Source: Fervidifonticultor sp964526945
GTDB lineage: Bacteria > Sysuimicrobiota > Sysuimicrobiia > Sysuimicrobiales > Humicultoraceae
Direction: 5' to 3'
Length of the DNA stretch: 8,671 nucleotides
Assembly (NCBI GenBank): GCA_964526945.1
Contig: CAZGNA010000116.1
Location: forward strand, 1 to 8,671
The position numbers were made by a program, and so were the translations under genes. The notes beneath the pieces were generated by a model that was given only the letters and a program-made list of their open reading frames with translations, had not been told where the DNA came from and made no database searches. Below are positions 4,987-8,671 of this stretch, piece by piece. Within the stretch, counting starts at the first letter, position 1, and each line of letters opens with the position of its first letter.

Positions 4987-6372
4987 CTACTGGTCCTTCC
5001 ATGACCGCAGCCGGCTGAAGTTCGTGTACGTTCCTGCCCCGATGCGCGACCGGGGATCCCAGGTGAACGTGGTCCCCCGATCGAAGTGCACGGTGTCGGC
5101 GAGCACCGCGCCGTTGGTGAGCTGGGCCTGATCCAGCCTGAACCCGCCCCGCGGGACCAGGAAGGTCCCGGCGATCAACCCCGCCTGGTTGAACACGACC
5201 GCGCTGCTGTTGGTCGAGACGACGTTGACCGTGAGCCGGTGGCCCTCGATGGGCGTCTCCGCGGCGGGATCGGCGGTGGGCGTCGACGACGTGGTGCCAA
5301 AGACCGACCGCTGGTCCGCCGAGAGCGCCGTGGCGATGGGTTCCAGCAGCCACAGTTCCACCTTGCCCTGGCCGCGGATCTCCAGGCGCGCGCACTTCCC
5401 AAGCCAGAGGCTGGCCATGCGGATCGTCACGGTGGCGTTGGGGTCGGGCCCAGCGTCGATGTACAGCGTCGCGCGCTGGGCGGCGCTGGTGGGGCAGGGG
5501 GTGGGGTTGCCCGGCGAGCTGGCCAGCGTCACCGCCCCGTAGTTCACCGTCGGCCGCGCCTCCACGGTCTGCCCGAGCCCCACGTCGAGCCGCTCGGCCC
5601 CAGGCCCCGGGGGCGGCGTCAGGGTCACCGCAGGACAGACCGGCCCCGGCTGGTTGGGCTTGGCGCCGTCCTCGACCTGGGTGGCGCAGCGCTGGCTGCA
5701 CGTGATCGCCCCGACGGCGAAGGCGCTGCCCCCGAAGGGCTGGTCTGGAGGCGGGGCGGGGTTCGGCGTCCCGCACCGGCCGGCCAGCCCGCCGCTTCCC
5801 GAGTTGCAGATCGCCGCGCGGGTCGCGCTGGGGCCCTGGAGCGCGATGCTCCCGTTGCTGCCCACCGAGCCGTAGATGGTCACGTTCTGATCGAGGGACA
5901 GGCTCTGGTAGGCGCAGACGGCGTACGTGCCGGTGGGCGACGTGGTCCCCTCCACGACGGCGGTGACCACGCGGCGTGGGCCGCTCACCGTGAGGAAGCC
6001 TGTCGATGTGATCCGCCGGTAGGCGGGCTCGGCGCCCGCGCACGCACCGGCGGCGGGTGAGGAGGTGCCGTCGACGCAGGTGACGGTCACCTCGGCGGTG
6101 CCGATGCGCGCACCGCTCAGCGGGTCGGCGATGACGACGGTCTCCCCCGTGTACGTGTCGGCGCCGGCGCCCTGGAGACGGGCGATGGCGTGGTGCACCC
6201 CGGCTTCGGCGATGTTGAACACCTGCACCGCCTGTTGCTGCCGGATGCCGGTGGCCAGCTCGCTCTGGACGATGCCCATGACGCCCACCGTGACGATCAT
6301 GATGAGCAGCAGGAAGAGGAGCACCGACAGCAACGCCGCGCCGCGGGTGGTGGTGGCATGGGCGGTGTTCAT
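4987..6372 (-). CDS. PilX-like minor pilin / pilus assembly protein
   Basis: Secreted pilus-associated protein of 461 residues. The N-terminus matches the PilX N-terminal domain: a short basic leader ending RG at 10-11, a long hydrophobic helix (about 12-35), and the typical IAEAGVHHAIARL segment at 54-66. There is no FTLxE motif, as usual for this family. The C-terminal two thirds is beta-rich and Gly/Pro/Thr-rich, ending in stretches such as RLTVNVVSTNSSAVVF and AGTFLVPRGGF. These resemble the C-terminal region often found after PilX_N domains (DUF7305-like; from memory). Ten cysteines (99, 111, 153, 189, 200, 225, 229, 246, 293, 327) could form disulfides outside the cytoplasm. The ATG at 6372 overlaps the PilW-like stop as ATGA. 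An in-frame extension upstream to 6651 is rejected because it overlaps that gene completely. It is the last gene of the operon. Confidence 0.85.
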   Translation of the reverse strand: MNTAHATTTRGAALLSVLLFLLLIMIVTVGVMGIVQSELATGIRQQQAVQVFNIAEAGVHHAIARLQGAGADTYTGETVVIADPLSGARIGTAEVTVTCVDGTSSPAAGACAGAEPAYRRITSTGFLTVSGPRRVVTAVVEGTTSPTGTYAVCAYQSLSLDQNVTIYGSVGSNGSIALQGPSATRAAICNSGSGGLAGRCGTPNPAPPPDQPFGGSAFAVGAITCSQRCATQVEDGAKPNQPGPVCPAVTLTPPPGPGAERLDVGLGQTVEARPTVNYGAVTLASSPGNPTPCPTSAAQRATLYIDAGPDPNATVTIRMASLWLGKCARLEIRGQGKVELWLLEPIATALSADQRSVFGTTSSTPTADPAAETPIEGHRLTVNVVSTNSSAVVFNQAGLIAGTFLVPRGGFRLDQAQLTNGAVLADTVHFDRGTTFTWDPRSRIGAGTYTNFSRLRSWKDQ

Positions 6373-7061
6373 GGGGTGGTCTCCATCGGCGGCAGCCAGT
6401 TGTTGGCGTCGGGTCTGGGGTTGCGCAGCATCACCAGGCGGGAGAACGTTTGGGTCTGCACCCCCGACCGCCCTTCCTCGCCCTGGACCGTGATGCTGAC
6501 CTGCACGACCCGGATGGTGCGTATCGCCTCCACGTCGGCGGTGGGCACGACCACCTCGGCGCCGTTGCGCGCGAAGTACCGGAACCCCAACGCGGTCACG
6601 GTGACCCTGGGGTTGGACACCCTCGAGGACGTGGGCGCCCAGGCCGTGCACCCGCTGCGCTCTTCGACGACCTGACCTCCCTGTACCCGGTAGCCCAGGA
6701 CGATCACCTCATTGCCGGGCACCGTGTCGCGATTGATGATCTCGCCGGTCACGTACAGCTGGCTTGGGGTCGGACGCAGGGCCGGGTCGGCGGTCACGAC
6801 CATGTCGCGACACAGCGGGTCCTGCGCGGGCACGCCTGGTTTGACGTTCAACCCCGCGTTCCGCAGGCGCTCCGACATCCACTCCAGCGTCTGGCGCGCG
6901 GTCTCGGTGTCGGCCGACCGCACGGCCACGATCATCTTGCTGCGGACCGAGATCCCCACCAGACCTGCGATGGCCCCGGTCGCCAGCGTCATGAAGGTGA
7001 CGGCCACCATCACGTCGACCAGCGTGAGCCCGGCCTGACCGCGCGGGGGGCGCCGGCTCAT
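6369..7061 (-). CDS. PilW-like minor type IV prepilin
   Basis: Minor pilin of 230 residues with a class III prepilin signal: MSRRPPRGQAG at 1-11, cleaved by PilD-type peptidase before LTLVDVMVAVTF, followed by a hydrophobic helix to about residue 35. The fifth mature residue is Asp16, where nearly all type IV pilins have Glu. The rest (TETARQTLEWMSERLRNAGL at about 53-72, then a beta-rich globular part with VIVLGYRVQGG) resembles PilW/GspJ-type proteins, which help prime pilus assembly. The product would be inserted in the inner membrane, processed and built into or under the pilus tip. Start and stop overlap the neighbouring pilin genes by 4 nt (ATGA) on each side, showing tight translational coupling. 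The PilW name rests on gene order, length and the N-terminal pattern. Confidence 0.85.
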   Translation of the reverse strand: MSRRPPRGQAGLTLVDVMVAVTFMTLATGAIAGLVGISVRSKMIVAVRSADTETARQTLEWMSERLRNAGLNVKPGVPAQDPLCRDMVVTADPALRPTPSQLYVTGEIINRDTVPGNEVIVLGYRVQGGQVVEERSGCTAWAPTSSRVSNPRVTVTALGFRYFARNGAEVVVPTADVEAIRTIRVVQVSITVQGEEGRSGVQTQTFSRLVMLRNPRPDANNWLPPMETTP

Positions 7062-7546
7062 GGGTAGTCGAAGCGCGCCACGTAAGTCACCAGGATCGTG
7101 TAGGGCGGCGACGTGGGCGTTTGGTACAGCCGGACCGTCAGGGACTTGAGCGGGAGCCCCGGGACCTCGCGCACGTCGATCTCGGCGTGGTCGAAGCCGT
7201 CGGGCAGCCGCGGCTCCTGCAGGTCGCCATAGGTAAGGTAGCCGTCGGCGGGAATCGTCCTGGTCCCCGTGGGCAACCCGTAGCCCTGCACGCGCAGGAA
7301 GTCGAGTTCGGCCTGGACCCAGGCGGCTGCCTGCGCCCTGTCGAAGCCCCGGCGCGTCTCCCGCATCGTCGAGAGCAGGCCGCCCAGTGCCGTGGTGACC
7401 ACCAGGGACAGCACCGCCATGGCCACCACGATCTCGACGAGCGTGAACCCCGCCCCCGATCCTGCGCGTGCTCGTTGCCCTCGCCTGCCCATAACCGTCC
7501 GGCTCGGGATCCGCGTGACCCTGCCCGTCGTCCCTTCACTCGCCAT
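7058..7546 (-). CDS. PilV-like minor type IV prepilin
   Basis: Minor pilin of 162 residues from ATG 7546. It has a prepilin cleavage site after Gly33, giving mature FTLVEIVVAMAVLSLVV with Glu at position 5 and a long hydrophobic helix. The globular part is short and beta-rich (EIDVREVPGLPLKSLTVRLY, about 107-126), as in PilV/GspI-type pilins. The leader from 7546 is 33 residues and basic. An internal ATG at 7492 would give a more usual 15-residue leader (MGRRGQRARAGSGAG) and may be the true start, while the 7546 start overlaps the upstream FimT-like stop by 11 nt. The stop overlaps the PilW-like start as ATGA. The function is inferred from the family: part of the minor-pilin set that primes pilus assembly. 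Confidence 0.85.
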   Translation of the reverse strand: MASEGTTGRVTRIPSRTVMGRRGQRARAGSGAGFTLVEIVVAMAVLSLVVTTALGGLLSTMRETRRGFDRAQAAAWVQAELDFLRVQGYGLPTGTRTIPADGYLTYGDLQEPRLPDGFDHAEIDVREVPGLPLKSLTVRLYQTPTSPPYTILVTYVARFDYP

Positions 7547-8021
7547 AGGTGACCTGGCCGGTGTCGGCCTCGATGGTGACGGTGTAGGTCTGGCCGGCGC
7601 GCGCGCTGGTCAGCTGGATCTCCAGCGTCCCCCGGGGGATGCCCCGTCGGTCGAAGGTGACCGTCGTGGGGGTCGGGCGGAACGCCAGGTGGGCGGGCAG
7701 GGTCTGCACCCGGAGCGTCTGCCGGGCGCCGAGCGGGTCGGCCACCACCGTGTAGACGTTGTCCTGAAACGAGACCGTGACGTCGGTGCGGCGGGTCAGC
7801 GCCGCCTGCTGTGCGCCCGTCAGCTCGTGGACGAGGGCCCGGACCGCGGCATTGAGCTCCTCGCGGGCCATCGCCCGGCTGATGCTGCCCACGCCGATCG
7901 ACAGCAGAAGCCCGACGATCGCCCCCACGAACACGACTTCCAACACGGAGTAGCCAGGCGGCGAGACCGGGTGGCGCTCCCTGGTGCGTGCGATCCTGCG
8001 GTGAGCGAGAATGGTGCCCAA
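7536..8021 (-). CDS. FimT/GspH-like type IV prepilin, first gene of the minor-pilin operon
   Basis: Minor pilin of 161 residues with prepilin cleavage after Gly23 giving mature YSVLEVVFVGAIVGLLLSI (Glu at position 5). Residues about 50-150 follow the GspH/FimT pattern: AAVRALVHELTGAQQAALTR, then VTVSFQDNVYTV and VTFDRRGIPRG. The frame opens at TTG 8021-8019; no ATG or GTG lies between it and the cleavage site, so TTG or a rarer start (for example ATT at 8012) must be used. The start lies 1 nt after the predicted P1 helix of the riboswitch at 8112-8023. The nearest Shine-Dalgarno-like sequence, GAGGG at 8028-8024, is only 2 nt from the TTG. The gene overlaps the PilV-like gene by 11 nt. Confidence 0.83.
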   Translation of the reverse strand: MGTILAHRRIARTRERHPVSPPGYSVLEVVFVGAIVGLLLSIGVGSISRAMAREELNAAVRALVHELTGAQQAALTRRTDVTVSFQDNVYTVVADPLGARQTLRVQTLPAHLAFRPTPTTVTFDRRGIPRGTLEIQLTSARAGQTYTVTIEADTGQVTYGE

Positions 8022-8022
8022 C

Positions 8023-8112
8023 GCCCTCTTCGGCAGCTCAGCCGACCCGGCATGCCGGGTCCTGGTGCTTTGCGCCCGCCGGATTGCTCCGGGGTAGCCT
8101 TTGTCGGAGGAC
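8023..8112 (-). ncRNA. Cyclic-di-GMP-I (GEMM-I) riboswitch
   Basis: The minus-strand leader carries the conserved GEMM-I segments in order. CGACAAAGGC is at 8106-8097. The P2 hairpin CCGGA-GCAA-UCCGG is at 8092-8079, with a GNRA tetraloop. GCGCAAAGC at 8075-8067 contains the adenosine that stacks between the ligand guanines. The P3 hairpin GACCCGG-CAUG-CCGGGUC is at 8061-8044. GCUGCCGAA closes the core at 8037-8029. P1 forms from GUCCUC (8112-8107) and GAGGGC (8028-8023) with one U-G pair. The 90-nt size is typical. The bases before P2 read AAAGGC, with G and not A at the ligand-contacting position, which favours c-di-GMP over cGAMP as ligand. Its place before a pilin operon agrees with known GEMM targets. 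The call is by pattern recognition; no covariance model was run. Confidence 0.78.
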
Positions 8113-8127
8113 CGACCTTCTGCAGAG

Positions 8128-8133
8128 AGTATG
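8128..8133 (-). promoter_or_regulatory. Weak candidate -10 box upstream of the riboswitch
   Basis: The minus strand reads CATACT (4 of 6 matches to TATAAT), which would start transcription near 8121, a few bases before the riboswitch P1 helix. No -35 match is visible, and the 8113-8239 stretch otherwise shows only GC palindromes. Read-through from the upstream gene is also possible. Confidence 0.25.
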
Positions 8134-8190
8134 CCCTCGCGGGTTCTGGGCTAGACGCCCGGACTCCAGCCGTCCCAGGGCCGCTCGTCT

Positions 8191-8223
8191 GGCCCCGGGG
8201 CCGCCGGGTCCTCCCCGGGGAGG
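8191..8223. terminator. Pair of GC palindromes after the partial upstream gene
   Basis: Two perfect palindromes, GGCCCCGGGGCC (8191-8202) and CCTCCCCGGGGAGG (8210-8223), lie 17-49 bases after the stop of the minus-strand gene ending at 8240 and before the riboswitch. Their position suits termination of that gene, but the stems are short once a loop is allowed and no T-run follows. They may equally be protein sites or chance in this GC-rich DNA. Confidence 0.25.
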
Positions 8224-8239
8224 CCGTCGCGTACCGCGC

Positions 8240-8671
8240 CTAGCAGCCCTCGGCTTTCAGGCACTCCCGCCAGTGGCGTGTCACGATCTGCCCCGTGGTC
8301 GTGCTCACGTAGCGCGCGAACGGCGCGGGAAGGTAGAGGGCGAGGTCGGGCATCTGCCAGAAGTCCGGGACCTGACCCAGTGCCAGCTCCCTGGTCATCA
8401 GCACGCCGTACCACTGCAGCTGCTTCTGGATCGTGAAGACGGCCGTGGACGCGCGGTCCCCCACGACCACCACGAGGTTCATCTCCTGGGCGCACGCGTT
8501 CGCCTGCAGGTTGGAGTAGGCCGAGCCGTTCACGACGATCGCCAGGAGGTCGTCGCGTGGGTAGGTGGTGGCCGCATTGTCGGTGCCGGGTCGTCCCTGG
8601 CAGGGCGACACGCGCGCCTTCACGCTGCGACCGGTGCTGGGTGTCCCGTTGCACTGACCGTTGCCGTTGAA
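8240..8671 (-). CDS. C-terminal part of an unrecognised cysteine-containing protein
   Basis: The frame is open from the window edge (8671) to TAG at 8242-8240, so the gene starts outside and 143 residues are visible. I do not recognise the family. It begins FNGNGQCNGTPSTG, has a hydrophobic strand DDLLAIVVNGSAYSNL and another EMNLVVVVGDRAS, then KQLQWYGVLMTRELALGQVPD, and ends HWRECLKAEGC. Five cysteines in 143 residues and the Gly/Asn-rich start suggest an exported or surface protein, perhaps linked to the pilins downstream, but this is inference from composition and position only. GTG at 8623 is an internal codon and not the likely start. This frame is preferred over the overlapping 8151-8654 frame, whose product is Arg/Gly/Pro-rich shadow sequence. 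Confidence 0.7.
   Translation of the reverse strand, partial: FNGNGQCNGTPSTGRSVKARVSPCQGRPGTDNAATTYPRDDLLAIVVNGSAYSNLQANACAQEMNLVVVVGDRASTAVFTIQKQLQWYGVLMTRELALGQVPDFWQMPDLALYLPAPFARYVSTTTGQIVTRHWRECLKAEGC

Noticed and set aside
6373..6651. N-terminal extension of the PilX-like protein to 6651
   Set aside because: It would overlap the PilW-like gene throughout; the PilX signature begins right after ATG 6372, which overlaps the previous stop as ATGA.
8151..8654. Minus-strand frame of 167 codons near the right edge
   Set aside because: Overlaps the 8240-8671 frame; Arg/Gly/Pro-rich composition marks it as the shadow.

Overview
The window is very GC-rich (about 70% by eye), densely packed bacterial DNA. 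It carries a CoaX-type pantothenate kinase, a bifunctional CoaBC, a family I pyrophosphatase, minor type IV pilins and what looks like a cyclic-di-GMP riboswitch. This fits a didermic or deep-branching, high-GC bacterium, but nothing here fixes the phylum. There are no insertion sequences, tRNAs, rRNAs or CRISPR arrays.

Bases 1-3752 read on the minus strand as one probable operon, in the order coaX, coaBC, a DUF47/PhoU-like gene, and a PiT phosphate transporter cut by the window edge. CoaX and CoaBC catalyse the first three steps from pantothenate to 4'-phosphopantetheine. The DUF47-PiT pair imports phosphate and, unavoidably, arsenate. CoaBC has a histidine-bearing hexapeptide-repeat tail encoded by an 18-bp tandem repeat.

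Bases 3980-4867 read on the plus strand: a thioredoxin-coupled-type arsenate reductase (arsC) followed directly by ppa. The arsC frame has an in-frame TGA at codon 8, exactly where the family has its catalytic cysteine (V-L-F-V-[TGA]-H-H-N-T-A-R-S-P-M). Reading the TGA as selenocysteine gives a 133-residue protein of normal family length with both downstream cysteines. A hairpin that fits the bacterial SECIS pattern starts 12 nt after the TGA. This candidate selenoprotein arsenate reductase is the most notable element of the window.

Bases 4987-8671 read on the minus strand, convergent with ppa. They hold the 3' end of a cysteine-containing unknown gene (8240 to the edge), then a leader at 8112-8023 that matches the GEMM-I (c-di-GMP-I) riboswitch in sequence and fold. 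After it come four overlapping minor pilin genes: FimT/GspH-, PilV-, PilW- and PilX-like. The riboswitch abuts the first pilin start, and its P1 helix contains the only Shine-Dalgarno-like sequence there. This suggests that c-di-GMP controls pilin translation.
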